A stretch of DNA of 64,000 nucleotides from Leptasterias polaris (Eukaryota > Echinodermata > Asteroidea > Forcipulatida > Asteriidae). Position numbers and translations under genes: made by a program. The notes beneath the pieces are model-generated. The model was not told the origin of the DNA, did no database searches, and saw only the letters and a list, made by a program, of their open reading frames with translations. Location: NCBI GenBank assembly GCA_037783415.1, contig JAZGTN010000025.1, forward strand, positions 5,811,501 through 5,875,500, in the 5' to 3' direction. Shown in pieces: positions 41,976 to 54,092 of this stretch (position 1 is its first letter; each line of letters starts with the position of its first letter).

Positions 41976-44655
41976 CATAATCAGGAAAAAAAAAAAAAAA
42001 AAAAATGCTTTTTCCTTTACACGGATTTATTTTATTTATTAATAATTGCAGTGATTTTTGTTCATGCCATTCCTAATGCAAAGAGCTTTACAATACGCCA
42101 AGTTTATTTCAATTATCACCAGCCGGTACCGCATATTGTTTTTATTGTTTCATGTGTTTATGCTTGACGTTCTACATGCTGCAGGGCATGCAGACAGTAC
42201 AGTAAATACCCCCCGGGCATCATGTTCAAATACAAGTCTACTATTGCTGAGTAAATTATTCGTCAATAAAGCCAGGGGCGCTAGTACGACCGATGATGTC
42301 AAAATTTCGAAAAAAGGAGTACAGCGCCCCAGTTACTGGGTCTAATCGAACCTCATAAATCTAGGAGTAAATGTTCACCTACATGTATCAACGACCATTT
42401 TGAAAACGTATAGCGTTCCGGAGGCACAAAATGTTAGACCCCTATATAAAGGCTCACGGGGGGGGTCCTAAAATAAATCGATAACGGGACTGACCAGGCG
42501 AATTCAGTCCAAAGTCACAATGCGTTCATGCGATGTAGCCCCAAGCCTATACCAGCACATTTAACAGATATTCTCACGTGGGAAATGTGATTTGATGGAA
42601 AGGCAATCCTTAGAGTTTGTCGTTACTTATTAGAGATTCGTGTATGACTATAATATACGTTTGTGTTGTGGTGAATTGTGTGAAGCGTTTTAAATTCCTT
42701 AAATTCTTTTACTGCGCCTCATCAGGTTTGCTAGTCTTTCAATTTGAACGACTCTTACGTAATAAGCAAAGACTGTTCTCAACTTAAGAGATCAGCTTGT
42801 CATTATTCGGGGCAGTCGGGTCTTGGGCGTGGTGCCGTCAACATCTATCGGCTCTCACGGTTTAATTTATTTCCGTAGCAATGTAGCTGTGTTATTTTAT
42901 AATAAAGTATTCTAGACCATATATTTATGGTGTCGCTCCTCAGTTTGTTATGTCTGTTTAACTACTCTAAAAATACAAACATAATATTTGCATGCAGTAT
43001 TTCTACCCAGAGTCCTTTATGTTATTAGACTGTTTAAAACCCCGCGTTGATATGTTTCCTCGTCCACTAACATAAACAGACATCAACCTTTATATTTGTC
43101 TTTTGTATAATAATTATTGTGTTTACATGGTCTTTTTCAGCAAATTCATTTACATTAATAACACGCAATCAAATAACAGACATGTTTCCCTACAACATTC
43201 ATAGGGTTATTTCATTCTACTATTGCATTCAATTTCGTTTTTGTGCACACAAATGATTTTGTTCTGCTCATTCAGGTTCGTTCAGTCATTCTATTTCATA
43301 GCCGATCGAGAAAATTGTTTTTCTTGGGCATGCTATTCTTCAGGTAAACGTCTGCTACCTATTTACAATTGTTGAAATTGAATGGTTGGCCAAACTCTGG
43401 CTGATGGGTTTTACAAAATCCAATTATCTTTGTGACCGAATGAATTGGAATGATCTTATTTGACCAGTGAATGTTAAACTGTTGAAATTGAATTAGTAAT
43501 ACTCTTTTTGACTGTTGAATGCTGATGCGACGCATCAATAATTTCCAAACGAATTTTAATGAGCCGGTGTTAAATTGAACGAGCTTTTGTTGAAACCCTT
43601 CATTATTGAAATACTATTCACTAGGTACGTCGTTTTTTAGAGAATGTATTGACGAGAGAATGTTAATCAGCATAGAGAGTAGGTTTAGTTGCCACTGAGT
43701 GTTATACCGATCGAGGCAACGGTGAGACCTGGATTATAAAACCATGGAATCCAGAATTGTTTAAGCCGGATTTGTGGTAAAGAAGACATGAACAGATCAT
43801 AAAGCGTGTATTTTCGAGAGACTTCATGCGATCAATCTAATCCATCCAAAGTATACTATATACTTCAAAAGGTACTACAAGTGCCCCCCCTTCCCCCGCC
43901 CCGTCCGCCGCTCCTCCCTCCTACATTCACACCGCGGACAATCTACTGCTTTTCTGGACAGTGTACATACCATTCGAAGTGGCAAATAATACAACTGGAC
44001 AGTTGCAATAATGTTTCAAGAAACAACACGTTCAGTTCATCATGTCACTTAAGAATGCTACAAAACATTTATCACAACCTCCTTCCCCCAACCCCATCAC
44101 ATTTAAGTAGATCAGCTTGTTACTGTATATAATAAATTGTGAATTGGTTGGCTGACTGAAGCAGCTGACAGTTTACCAATTTGCTTCGCAAAACCAACCC
44201 TACAATTTATACACATAGCTTCAAAACACACATCTCTCAATATAAGAGCAACGACCTAAAACTGTCGAGAAACGGATCAGACTTGGAAGAAGAATCAGAC
44301 TATCGTGTATTGGCAATACAATTTTCATAACTTGGGAGTTTTCGTGGTTGGTCAGGTTGGCTCATAAATCGTACAACTTGAGATGCAAATGCTCAGATAA
44401 GAAGAAACAAAAAACCTTTTCAAGAATAGGCAATTATTACCGTGATCAAAACATTACTCTGAAATTGTTTTTACTCTTTACCAGTCACGTAAGTTACGGC
44501 ACGATTTATTAATATAATTTCTTATTTTTAATTTGTCCGTCTTTTAAGCAAATTCATTTTTGCCAGAATAATTGGTTTCCAAGTGCCGCAGGTTAAGCAT
44601 AAACCTATGGAAAGTTAGAAACCGAGCTCATCGAGGAATATTTGCAAAAACTGTT
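41976..44655. other. No gene recognised
   Basis: Unassigned apart from an A run (41986-42005). The 95-codon frame at 42058-42345 and the 108-codon frame at 43806-44132 have no domain; the second is Pro/Ser-rich because of C-rich sequence at 43880-43940. Confidence 0.4.
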
Positions 44656-44860
44656 AACTCTTACTCCACCCCCAGTACGTTTGTCTGGTAAAGATATCTG
44701 CTCTAGAATGGCATTGGTCGTGGGTTCGATTCCCACCCGAGTTATAAGCTTGTGTTCTACAGCACCAAGTAAAAGGGCTGAGTGCACAGTGCTTGACACA
44801 CATCGGTGAATGGGTAAAACAACAAATAATATTCACTTTCCCCAATGCAAATAAAACCTC
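44656..44860 (+). mobile_element. tRNA-derived SINE, family 3, copy 1
   Basis: TTTGTCTGGTAAAGATATCT, then GGCATTGGTCGTGGGTTCGA with B box at 44722-44734, then CCCACCCGAGTTA, then AGTGCACAGTGCTTGACACA and CATCGGTGAATGGGTAA. The copy at 48720-48872 on the other strand has the same head and start of body. The A box is decayed. Not a functional tRNA gene. Confidence 0.75.
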
Positions 44861-45142
44861 AGTTTATATTATTCCAATAACTAACTAATGGAAATTTCCA
44901 CTGTGAGATTTGAAACATGCTGGTTGCGGTACTTTTCATTTAAAATGGTATTTAACAAACCCACCTAATCCATATAGCTTACCCCTTTTACTACCCCACA
45001 AAAAGGCAAACACGGGTAGGCAGCGCTACAATAATTGAAATGACATTTTTTCACTTTAACATTAATTTTCTCTTAATAGAGAAGTCGCTTCACTTGCCAG
45101 AAAATCCAAAGTACCTAGCGTGTAGATGAAGAAGGGTTATCA

Positions 45143-45218
45143 GAACAGAGTTGTCGGAACAAAGTTGTCGGAACAAAGTTGTCGGAACAGAGTTGTCGGA
45201 ACAGAGGGGTGTCGGAAC
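45143..45218 (+). repeat. 14-bp minisatellite, five units
   Basis: Units of type GAACAAAGTTGTCG repeated head-to-tail five times, the last one extended by two bases (GAACAGAGGGGTGTCG). Confidence 0.9.
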
Positions 45219-45225
45219 ATAGAGC

Positions 45226-45889
45226 CATCACCCTAAATTATATTAATGCAGCAATTTATAGGCACAAAATGGCTTGCAGGAAATCATCGTATATTTTTGT
45301 CACAGAAATATAACTCTTGTTAAAAACTCGTTCATTTTCACCTTTTTCGCATCAGCTCCACACTCTCTTGCGATCGTGCCCTTATGCCCTATTAAAGTGG
45401 ACTCACATTCCTCCCCCAGCCAGCTTCAGTAAAGTTCAATAACATTAGTTGTGGCAGCAGGGGTCACACCACTTCTGTTTGTTTGACAGAGTTTGTGGTA
45501 ACCTGAAAATTTGTAGGATATCACATTTTATAAGGAGAAGCAGAATATCATGGGATTAACGCATGTTGTTGTTGTTGTTTTGGTTGGGTTTTTTCATATA
45601 GTTTGGTTTGAATTTGTGTGGAGTGAGCACTTCAACGCCCCCACTCTGTTTCCCCTACGGCAGAATTCTTGGAAGTAGAACATGAATACTAATTAGAATC
45701 TAAGAACGCTGACATTGATGCATGTTGGATACGACTATCATGCCGCCAAGGGAGTTATTAAAATGGTTAACCAGCACATGACTTTGGTAGTCAAGATATC
45801 CTGTGTGTGAAACATTGGCACGTCAAGCCCCTCGAATACAGATGCTTATTCAAGTGCTAACAAACACAAAGGGGCTATTTGTCAGAAAT
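45226..45889. other. No gene recognised
   Basis: Unassigned sequence with a short GTT run near 45566-45578. Confidence 0.4.
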
Positions 45890-46060
45890 GGAATGATAGC
45901 GTGTAGTAATACGTGTACACCATTGGAAAGAGTGAAACTATAAATGTTCACAGAATTGCACACAACTTACATTACATGGTATGAAGATGGTCATGGTAGA
46001 AAACTTCCTTTGAAATGTGTTAGCTTGGAATGCTATAGTTTTGAAGGAATGTGTTTAACA
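45890..46060 (+). repeat. Dispersed repeat, family B, copy 2 (5' part)
   Basis: GAAGATGGTCATGGTAGAAA with ACTTCCTTTGAAA and TTGGAATGCTATAGTTTTGA correspond to 8428-8490. The following part present at 8600-8738 is missing here, so this copy ends early. Confidence 0.6.
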
Positions 46061-47139
46061 ATTGCGGCCTGGATACGAATTGCTCTCCTTAAGAGTGTTT
46101 GCAGAATAAGCCAGTAAAGCTTGATTTATTAAAATCTTTAACGAGGCCTTGTTTTGAGTGCTGTTGGGGTAAGCTTCACACGTCCCTATAATTTACAAAT
46201 TGACTAATTCTACAAGAGTGAATATCCGGAGGGCCAGGTTTATAAGTTGACTTTTTAATCAAAAGGTGAGACGGCGTTGTAGTATCTCGATGTTTCGATC
46301 AGATTCACCTTGGGTGAACTTCATCACCATATCACCCGCCCTCTCCTGACGCGGTGCACAGCTCGGAACTTACTGTCGGCCCAACATGTTCAGCGTGCTG
46401 TCTGGTTATTTGATCTCAACCTCGAGAGTGTTTGATTAAGTTAAGCTGAATAGGACATTTGTTAAACGCGGAATGCCTCGAGAGCAATTTAGTTTGCATT
46501 ATGAAGTCATTTATCAATTCCACGAATAGATAAAAAAGAGACTAACTCATTATTGGCTCTGAAATCCACGCTCAACAACAACAGCTTGACGACTCGTTGT
46601 CTACTGCGCTGGAATATTGATGGAAAACCACCAGATGAAATAAACATGTTCGCACAGAAGGGGAAAGAATCACCAATTCCGAGATCTCATGTTTATGGAC
46701 TGCACGTCATGCATCAGACCATTTTTGCTCAAAGCTTTGGTCGTAAAAGGACATGAATTTTTGTTCGCACAAATCTGCAACCATACCATAAAAAATGCAA
46801 AGGAAATGTTCGCCTACATCTTATTACCACTGTCATGCGCACCACCAACTCGGTGGAAAGTTTACTGGAAGTGTACACGTAAGGGCCTTCTGGAAAAGTA
46901 CGAAGAATTGTACGAAGAATTGTTGATGTCAATGTGCCCAATAATTGACAGCTTGCTACCTTCGTTTTAACGTCAATTATTATGGTCGACGAGGATCGAG
47001 GCCAAAATGGACCACAGCCTATGACTAACATTGGACCGGATTAATTGGTCATCACTCTGACCTTGATCATTTCGTTAGTTTGACCTCACCTTGATATCTG
47101 GGCCAGACTGGTTAAGATTCCAATGCAAATCTGACCAGG
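46061..47139. other. No gene recognised
   Basis: Unassigned. Overlapping frames at 46689-46970 (plus) and 46729-47031 (minus) have no domain. A 13-bp unit (GTACGAAGAATT) is duplicated at 46897-46921. Confidence 0.4.
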
Positions 47140-47276
47140 GTGCCTACTACTAGGATCAATCATTTGATTCCTACACTGTGAATTGTTTGTACATTTGTTT
47201 CAACTGTATGTTTAATTGTCATTGTCAGCATGAAAAATAAATGTGCATTGAATTGAATTGAATTGAATTGAATTGA
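47140..47276 (+). repeat. LINE-like 3' tail ending in (TTGAA)n
   Basis: A GTGAATTGTTTGTACATTTG segment, an AAAAATAAATGTGCATTGAA segment and then TTGAA units repeated about five times (47250-47275). Pentamer tails of this kind are common at LINE 3' ends; the related tail near 15575 supports a shared family. No coding sequence remains. Confidence 0.5.
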
Positions 47277-48719
47277 AAAAAATACTGTAAATTTACAGAA
47301 AAAATGCAGTTTGATCCGGTTGCTTAACGTCTGACACAGATCCAGGCTGAAATAGATCCATCGGTTAATCCACTCCAGATGCTGGACTTAGTCCGACTCG
47401 GATTCAGACTCAGGGCCGGTCATTAATTTTGAAATTCAAATTGAATCCAGTTCATTCCCAACCCGACATACATACTGCTAATTAAATTTCCATCAACTTT
47501 GTATTTCTTTCAAATACCATCAGAAACAATTAATAAAACAAAAAATAGAATAGGCCTATAGTACGAGTGCTTGGATTGGTGCCAGTACATCTAAACGAAC
47601 GCCTCCATTTGAGGAGCAGTTATAATATAGTTTTAAAAATTAAATTCATGTTGGCTTTGGACTGTTTTCAAAAAATGATGTATCATTGTTGCCCATGCAC
47701 GTTTTAAAAAAATTCCGAATTTGCGCGTATAGGGATAAATTATAACGTCTGAAAGGCTGCCAGTGCACCAAAGTGATCAAAGAATAGTGAAACGTGAAAG
47801 CACATAATTTCCCATGTCAGAGCCAGGCCGTGAAATTTACTTTCATGACAACATTGAGCAAATCTTGACAAATGAACAGGTAAACAAGACAGGGGCAGCG
47901 GAAACTACCGTGCTGTATTTAATTAATGACGATTTGATAACTGTGTGAGACACAAGTAGACAGGAATTCCGTCTTAGACTGTGTTTAGATCGACCAGCCC
48001 ACGGTGATAACTTAATTCATTCGTCAATTGCTCAGAATTTCCCTTTAAGAATCCGTTGCAAGGACGAATTAGAAATCACATTAGTTAGTTTGGGATCAAG
48101 CGAAACTACAGGTTGCTAGCATGGACGCCACCACTTCCCAGGCAGCTCCCAGCATGGTGAATGTGTTTCAGGGGCTTCTATTTGTCTGGTGTCCAAGCAT
48201 CAGAAGGGCCATTGACGTTACGAATGATAAAGAGACAGCTGGGAATCGCAAATCGGGCGAATCTGGGCCACCGAGCCACTGGGCTAAGAGACGTGTGCAT
48301 TTACAATCAGCTCACGGCGAGGCCAAAAACAGCACGTTTAGCTTTCGATTTGCAAACTAGTCAGTTTTGATGTACCGGTGGTTCAACTGTATATTATAAC
48401 ACCATAGACGAGCAACAACTGGTACTTGAACCTGGTAATGTAGTAATAAATGTTCGCGATTCAAGACATTGAGCAAGTCCCGCTGTGTTCTGCACCGGTG
48501 GCACCGTCTCTTCAAAGCAAAGCAATGCTGGCCAGCGAGTCTTACTTGCCCATAGTCTGTGCAAAAGCAACACTTGTAGCGTAATTCCTATGCTAGGAAG
48601 TTTATTTTTAAAAACTAAAATAAATTTGTTTATGTGTTGTTGTTGTTGTTTTAAAGGTTTTTTATGAGCTTTTTCATTTTTTATTATATATTTTTTTTTT
48701 TAAGTCGGGGAGGGGGGTC
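47277..48719. other. No gene called; one weak open frame
   Basis: Near 47281-47310 a TACTGTAAATTTACAG palindrome. At 48121-48360 a 79-codon frame starts with a reasonable ATGG context (MDATTSQAAPSMVN) and is GC-richer than its surroundings, with GTGAAT after its 12th codon as a weak donor; no family recognised, so not called. Confidence 0.4.
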
Positions 48720-48872
48720 GCTCTTACATCGGTTTGAGTAAAGCACCGTGTACTTCCGAGTCCTGTGAAATATTACTGCCATATTTACTCGGGTAGAATT
48801 CGAACCCACGACTTTTGCCAATCAAACAGTAGATGTCTTACTACTAGTACTAGACCACTAAGCTTGCCAGGT
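48720..48872 (-). mobile_element. tRNA-derived SINE, family 3, copy 2
   Basis: On the minus strand: CTGGCAAGCTTAGTGGTCTA (A-box half), a short TAGTAC repeat, AAGACATCTACTGTTTGATT, GTCGTGGGTTCGAATTCTAC (B box) and CCGAGTAAATATGGCAG. The body continues with TTTCACAGGACTCGGAAGTA. Better preserved head than the copy at 44656. Confidence 0.78.
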
Positions 48873-49420
48873 AGCTAACGGAACGGTAAAGTGACGGTTC
48901 TGTCTGTGTGAAGATGTAGAACAACTTTTTATGTTAATATTTAAAAACAAATCATTTGTTTAAATTAGCAACAAATTCAAATGATCCAGACGACCAATCA
49001 CTTTTAAGATTAAAATTGATTTGACCACAGTCTTTATTGTGATGATAAGTGCTCAGGTCTAACCCATTTTATGTCTGCCAATAATGTTGAACGCTCGCCA
49101 AGATGGTACTTGGTCCTCAATAAAATGTGGTCAACGAACAGTGTTGGGTTAAGGGGTCGATAAATCATAGAAGAGGTTTTTTATGAAGATTTACAATAGC
49201 GAAAATATTGACTAACTTTCATTTATACAGCAAGGAGCGGTACACGTTCCCTTGACGCACAAAGTGCGACAATGTATAGTCGCCGAACGTTTTTAGCAGT
49301 GACCGTACAAAGTCAAACTGCATTAAAATCAACTGTGTTGATACGAAACACCAGTGTTAAGTTTAAAGTTTCTATTTTAAATATTTTGCTAAAATGTTAT
49401 TTATTTATTTTTATTTATTA
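48873..49420. other. No gene recognised
   Basis: Unassigned AT-rich sequence. Confidence 0.4.
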
Positions 49421-49660
49421 ACCAAATCCAACAGCGATCAAGTCGCCAATAACAGGATGGTATAGAGTGAAGAGAAGACAATGAAGGAAGTTTCAGTTTT
49501 AGATGTGGGAGGAAAACCCCAGAGAATTATTCCAGGGGAAAACCCACGCGATCAGGCAGGGACTGAAAACCCAATCCACATAGTGCCCCAGGTGGGATTC
49601 GAACCGGGGTCCCATAGGTGGAAGGCGAGGCAAGATACCACTACACCAACCTGACCGCCA
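49421..49660 (-). mobile_element. tRNA-derived SINE, family 4 (Glu/Gly-like head)
   Basis: On the minus strand: GGCGGTCAGGTTGGTGTAGT (A box with GTTGGTGTAGTGG), CTTGCCTCGCCTTCCAC, ACCCCGGTTCGAATCCCACC (B box), then GGGGCACTATGTGGATTGGG, a TTTTCAGTCCCTGCCTG block, GCGTGGGTTTTCCCCTGG, TTCTCTGGGGTTTTCC and a tail GACTTGATCGCTG. The head is close to tRNA-Glu or -Gly in its first half and well preserved, and the body is about 160 bp. A decayed relative may lie at 15720-15830. The frame across it is not a gene. Confidence 0.82.
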
Positions 49661-49982
49661 ATTATGCCCAATTGAGATGAAACTACTATCTGACGCTTTG
49701 TGACGCTCTTTCAGACTAGCTGAAATCAAGACGACACAGACCCTTAGTTGAAACTGAAGTGAATAAATCGTGAAACACTTACATGTTGACAACCTTTCCA
49801 CCAAAAGGAAAATCTGAATTTTATTGCTGATCGCGTCTCAGTTTAAACGGTCAACAACTTCAGTTAACCCGCTTAGCGTCGACCCGCTCTGTGCCCTCAA
49901 TTTAGCTTGGGTAGGCTACGCGGCAGGTAGATGCTCAGCAGACGTTTCCCGTCCCCTGCGGAAAAACATCCAAACAACCTCC

Positions 49983-50347
49983 ACACTGCAGAAACGTTGG
50001 TCAAATCATTTGTTGGGCAAAGTAACTTCCACAATTATTGGTCGATAATTGCCCAACGAAAGCAATAATTGGTGTTGTTGGACAAACATTTTGTTTGCAA
50101 TTTTATTTATAAGAAGCGGAACAAAAGTTGGGCAAGTGTTGGGCAAATATTTCGTAATCTGAATTCATCATAATTGTTGGTTACACTATTGCTTATGTAT
50201 TGGGCAACTTTTTGGTAAGTTTAATTAATCTCGATTGTTGGTTAAAATGATGCACATTAGTTGGGCAAAATCGTCCGATCATGCGCACTACGATCAAAGA
50301 GTTGCCCAAGACCTGGGCACATTTTACCCCAAAGTTGGGCATTGTTC
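49983..50347. mobile_element. TTGGGCAA-rich repeat, probable MITE
   Basis: Begins at ACACTGCAGAAACG, similar to the terminus of the elements at 30518 and 55481. Inside, GTTGGGCAA or its complement TTGCCCAAC recurs about eight times (for example 50015, 50050, 50128, 50138, 50200, 50261, 50300, 50333), in both orientations. The right terminus is not clear. The motif pattern resembles 51061-51388, where the unit is TACCCAA. Non-coding. Confidence 0.6.
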
Positions 50348-50543
50348 CCGCCAAACGCCGTGTGTGCATAAAAGCATAATAATAATAATAATAATAACAG
50401 GTATTTAGAGACGCTCCCCAAAGAAAACTATATCACAGCGCTTACAAAAACTGAAATGCACAATAAATAACAAAATCTTAACAACTTAACAATTCTGGAG
50501 CTCGGAGAGGTACTGCCTGTTAGGCGCTCGCTCACTCTACATT
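50348..50543. other. AAT microsatellite and scrap of LINE-type 3' end
   Basis: An ATAATAATAATAAT run (50376-50397) followed by GTATTTAGAGACGCTC and CACAGCGCTTACAAAA, which resembles the LINE 3' end at 32943-33020 (tail, AGCGC, GGCGCTGTAC). Probably a 3' scrap of the same type of LINE, minus strand. Confidence 0.5.
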
Positions 50544-51025
50544 CATAAAAACGATATTTTCCAACAGGCGAGTGGAGGAGTGGCTGTGACCGTGTCGTCT
50601 CTCTTAAACGAGCGGGGTTGCCCAGTGGTTATAGATCCAATTTGAAGGTTAGTTTTTAACTAAATATGAAGTTGTGTTTTCTATTCAGTCGTACATAGTC
50701 GTGACAGTTGCAGAGCAAGCAACACAGAGTGACACTACCGTTGAATTATTTTCAGTTTTATCATGCCATGTATGCGTGTATGTTGTGTTGTATGTGTGTG
50801 CAGTACATGTATGACAATACATCATGGAACTATCACTGCATTGCTTGCGCTGCAACTGTCGTCGTCAAGACTGTGTACAACAACTGAACAGGAAACAAAC
50901 TTTGATTAGTTAAAAACTAACCTTCCAAGACATCTACAAACCACTGGGCAACCTCACGTTTTTGAGAGAGACGCCAAGGTCACAGCTCGCCACCGTTTGC
51001 CATTGTTGAAAAGATCGTTTTTATG
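50544..51025. mobile_element. Long foldback element, ~480 bp
   Basis: Arms at 50544-50722 and 50841-51025 are reverse complements with scattered mismatches and indels. Matching blocks are CATAAAAACGAT at the ends, GGCTGTGACC against GGTCACAGC, GGTTGCCCAGTGG against CCACTGGGCAACC, GAAGGTTAGTTTTTAACTAA against its complement, and GACAGTTGCAGAGCAAGCAA against TTGCTTGCGCTGCAACTGTC. The 118-bp spacer is GT-rich. No coding capacity. The arm length puts it with foldback-type or MITE-derived palindromes; the divergence suggests it is older than the 25746 foldback. Confidence 0.82.
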
Positions 51026-51060
51026 CCTGATTTTATGACGTATCACAGGAGGAACTGTAA

Positions 51061-51388
51061 ATCAAAAGAGTTAAATATATTCACCATTTGTTGGATAACA
51101 CCGAAAATGGTTAAACATTTTAACCAGATCATGGATAAAATCATCGCCCAATAAGTGGGTCATTGATAATTTATTAAATACCCAGAAAATGGGTAAACAA
51201 AAAATTACCCAACTGTTGGCTACCAAAATATACCCAACTATTGAAGAGGAAATATTACCCAATTAATTGGCAATCAGAGTGCCCAACTGTGATGGGGAAA
51301 AATGTACTTAAAAGATGGGCATGTTGATATTTTAAGCAACGTTGGGTGAAAAATTTGGTAAATTTTTTCCCATTATTTTTACAGTGCA
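51061..51388. mobile_element. TACCCAA-rich repeat, probable MITE
   Basis: TACCCAAC/ATTACCCAA or the complementary GGGTAA/TTGGGT recurs about eight times (51170, 51187, 51207, 51230, 51256, 51343 among them). The right end reads TTATTTTTACAGTGCA, a complement-like form of the ACTGCA/ACTGTA termini of the other elements. A left end is not resolved. Related in style to 49983-50347. Confidence 0.55.
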
Positions 51389-51659
51389 GCAAGTTTGATG
51401 ATGAGTACAGATTTCAAAGAGAGGTCCTTCTTCGTAAAATCCACAAAGCTGTAACTTTCTCTTCGAAGCCCTTTTAAATTGTGTTTAAAGTATGCTAAAC
51501 TAATGGCTGTCAGATACAGAATTTCCGTGGTATTTTTGTCTAGACGTACACTTTGTTAAAAGAAACAGCACAACAATTGCACAAGACGTCACTGTGCTTG
51601 GGTAAACGGAAACAGCACGACAATACATTTGTCACAAAATGGTAATTCAAAGCGACATT
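51389..51659. other. No gene recognised
   Basis: Unassigned. Confidence 0.4.
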
Positions 51660-51890
51660 CCATACACTCTAAAAGCGACCCAGATCGGGGCCCGTGGGCC
51701 AACCGTGTATGGGTCAGTATGACCCGAAATATGTTTCAAAAAGACACTGAAATGGGTCAAAGTGATGCAGAATCTGAGCTAAAATATCCCTTTCAAAAAA
51801 TAAAATTCCTAATCAGCCTTTCCCAGAAATGGGTCGGGCCTCATGGGACCTGTAATCCGTGTAAGTTCTGACCCGAAAGTGTGCGCTTAA
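51660..51890. mobile_element. GGGTCA-rich TIR element, copy 2
   Basis: A shorter relative (about 230 bp) of the element at 4015-4482. It starts ACACTCTAAAAGCGACCC, has the palindrome GGGTCAGTATGACCC, an AAATGGGTCAAAGTGATGCA block and CAGAATCTGAGCTAAAATA, then CCCAGAAATGGGTCGGGCC and GTAAGTTCTGACCCG. The middle of the longer copy, including the GCCGCCCCCTGTTGGC part, is missing. Finding both sizes suggests an internal deletion derivative or an insertion in copy 1. Confidence 0.72.
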
Positions 51891-52154
51891 GAAGTCAGTT
51901 TTTTGTCTTATCAATCTCCACACTAGAGAAGCATTTTAATATCAATATACATATTTTACAATAATTTTCAATGAAATTGTCACATTTAAAGAGAGATGAT
52001 GCCTACATGAATCACCATCCAAATAAGCCAGAGTCCCTTGGTGTTACTATAAGTACACGGCCGGACACTCCCTTGAATATAAAACCTATTTACAGCCATG
52101 ATTCATCAGCGAAGCATTAAAGGTGTAAAGCGTACTGCATTTCTTGAAGAACTT
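51891..52154. other. No gene recognised
   Basis: Unassigned AT-rich sequence. Confidence 0.4.
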
Positions 52155-52290
52155 TGGGCTGAAGAAAGAAAAATAACTAGGGCTTACTTGAACCAGTGAC
52201 CTCCGGATCAACATGCTCTACCAACTAAGCTTTCTGGCCCTAACGTTGGTGGTCTCCCTATTTTGTCAATATCTTTGCTTGACGATGCCA
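52155..52290 (-). mobile_element. tRNA-derived SINE, family 1, copy 3
   Basis: On the minus strand: GACAAAATAGGGAGACCACC (leader), GGGCCAGAAAGCTTAGTTGG with TAGAGCATGTTGATCCGG, GGTCACTGGTTCAAGTAAGC (decayed B box) and TAGTTATTTTTCTTTC (tail). Together with 15152-15300 it defines the family: leader, tRNA-like body and short T-rich tail. Confidence 0.8.
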
Positions 52291-54092
52291 ATTTTATAAA
52301 TCACCCGGTCTGTTTCCCCTATGGTCTATACTTGTCATTTATTGAAGATCAAATAATTTCCCACCCTCTTGTTGTCTCTAAGCACATTATACAACCGACC
52401 AGTGCAAATTCAATCAAATTCAATGGTCATGCTTGGAAAAAAATATTGAAAGTTGTAGTACGTATATAACAGAGCAAAATAATACTTTAAAAATTTATCA
52501 CAGAACTGTAACTCGTGGTGCTTAATACGCTATACATATAGAGCGAAAACAAGATTAAACGCTCAGTTTTGCAGGCATTTTATTAGTCAAAGTGATATAC
52601 ACGATGTGGACTAAATATCTCAAATAGCAGGTTGGGTAATTATGGTGTCTGCTGACATCAACATAGTCCGCAGATTTAAGAACAGAGCAAATCTCATATA
52701 AATTGTTAAGAAGGGTCTTACGTGACTAGCTCATTAGAGTTCGACCCCCTCTACTTGCTTTAAATCAAACTACATTGTGTATGATCAAAATATGATCCCT
52801 GTATGTAGGCTAAGATCTAGTCACGTGATCTACTTATATTTCCTTCGAATCAGGACATTGACTCATGCCTGCCTAGGCGTGTTGTGTTGATGATAACCTA
52901 GATTTTTATTCAGGTGAATGTCGGACAAAAAAAAGAGGTATACTAAATTTAAGCATCCGCCCTTCCACCGAGTGGAATCCATTCACTTAGAAAAAAGGGA
53001 TCAGAGAGACATCACCAGTAGCGAAAAGTGTTTCGCCGGTCTTCTTAAAAAAACATCCGTAATAGGAGATCAGTGTTCGGGTTTGATTACATATTGTCCG
53101 ACATACAAGGTTGTAATTTTACCCGTCGGACAATGAGCTTCAGGGACTTGTGAAAGAACCGTACACTGATTTATGAATCGACACAGACCATATTATTGAC
53201 AACTACCACATACTTTGATTTAAAGGCAATAATTAATTGACCGGGGCACAGTGATCACAAGGACAGTCAAATTATGTAATCAACCCACGGATGACAATCC
53301 TTAATAAACAACAATGTAAATAGTCGTAAAGGAAAACATTATTACATCCCAAGTATATTTTTGTTCCATAACAGTAATGTAGTCAAGTACATTATATTAT
53401 GTAAGTGTGCATTTACTTGAAGGTTGATTTGTTTTCGTGCCTAAAAGAACCAACATCAAACTGAAAAGGTGCACAAAACACCAAAGAGATGCTTGGATTC
53501 TTCTCGAATAGGACTATCTCAGATCAGTATAATGTAGTCACACACACAACAATTTTAGGCTCGTGCAATATTTCTTGAGGTTGCTTATTTTTCGAACCTA
53601 AAAGAATCACATCGAACTCAAAAAGTGCAAACAGATAAATATGTCTTTTCGAGTAGGCATATCTCCAGAAAAGTTGTACAATAAGCCTATTTGAACTTAA
53701 CAGTGCATGAAAGCCAAGCAAGGAACAGCCTTTTTCTAGAATACCAAGAACGGTCAGTTATTCGAGCTCAACAGTGCACTAAAACATAGACAGCAGAACA
53801 CATATCGATGGCTTGTGATGAACGTGCAAATAATAATTGTGAAATACAACAACATATTCAATATATTACGAATAATACAAACAAAAGTGATGTTTACTTT
53901 ATCCTTGACCCTCAGATATATGTTTTTACGTTTTATGATACAGAAAAAGCGGGCTTATAATATGACAACTGCATGGTTTTGTACAGAATACTCGTATCAC
54001 TGACGTTATTTGCTTAGAAAAAGTGGGACGGCGGTGAACATAAAATTATAACAGACCGTTAAAATAGTATATAATAATAATGAACCATTATG
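52291..54092. other. No gene recognised
   Basis: Unassigned. A 10-bp inverted pair (ACGTGACTAG at 52720 and CTAGTCACGT at 52818) and two near-repeated blocks around 53440-53530 and 53590-53670 (CCTAAAAGAA-CA-C, ATCAAACTGAAAAGGTGCA against ATCGAACTCAAAAAGTGCA) show duplicated sequence. No frame with a domain. Confidence 0.45.

Noticed and set aside
48121..48360. 79-codon frame with good start context
   Set aside because: No family, only a weak donor-like site after codon 12, and no promoter evidence.
49592..49660. Possible tRNA-Glu/Gly gene
   Set aside because: The head is well preserved, but the attached 160-bp body and simple-repeat tail mark a SINE.
52720..52827. 10-bp inverted pair ACGTGACTAG / CTAGTCACGT as a MITE
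   Set aside because: Too short without further arm similarity or a second copy.
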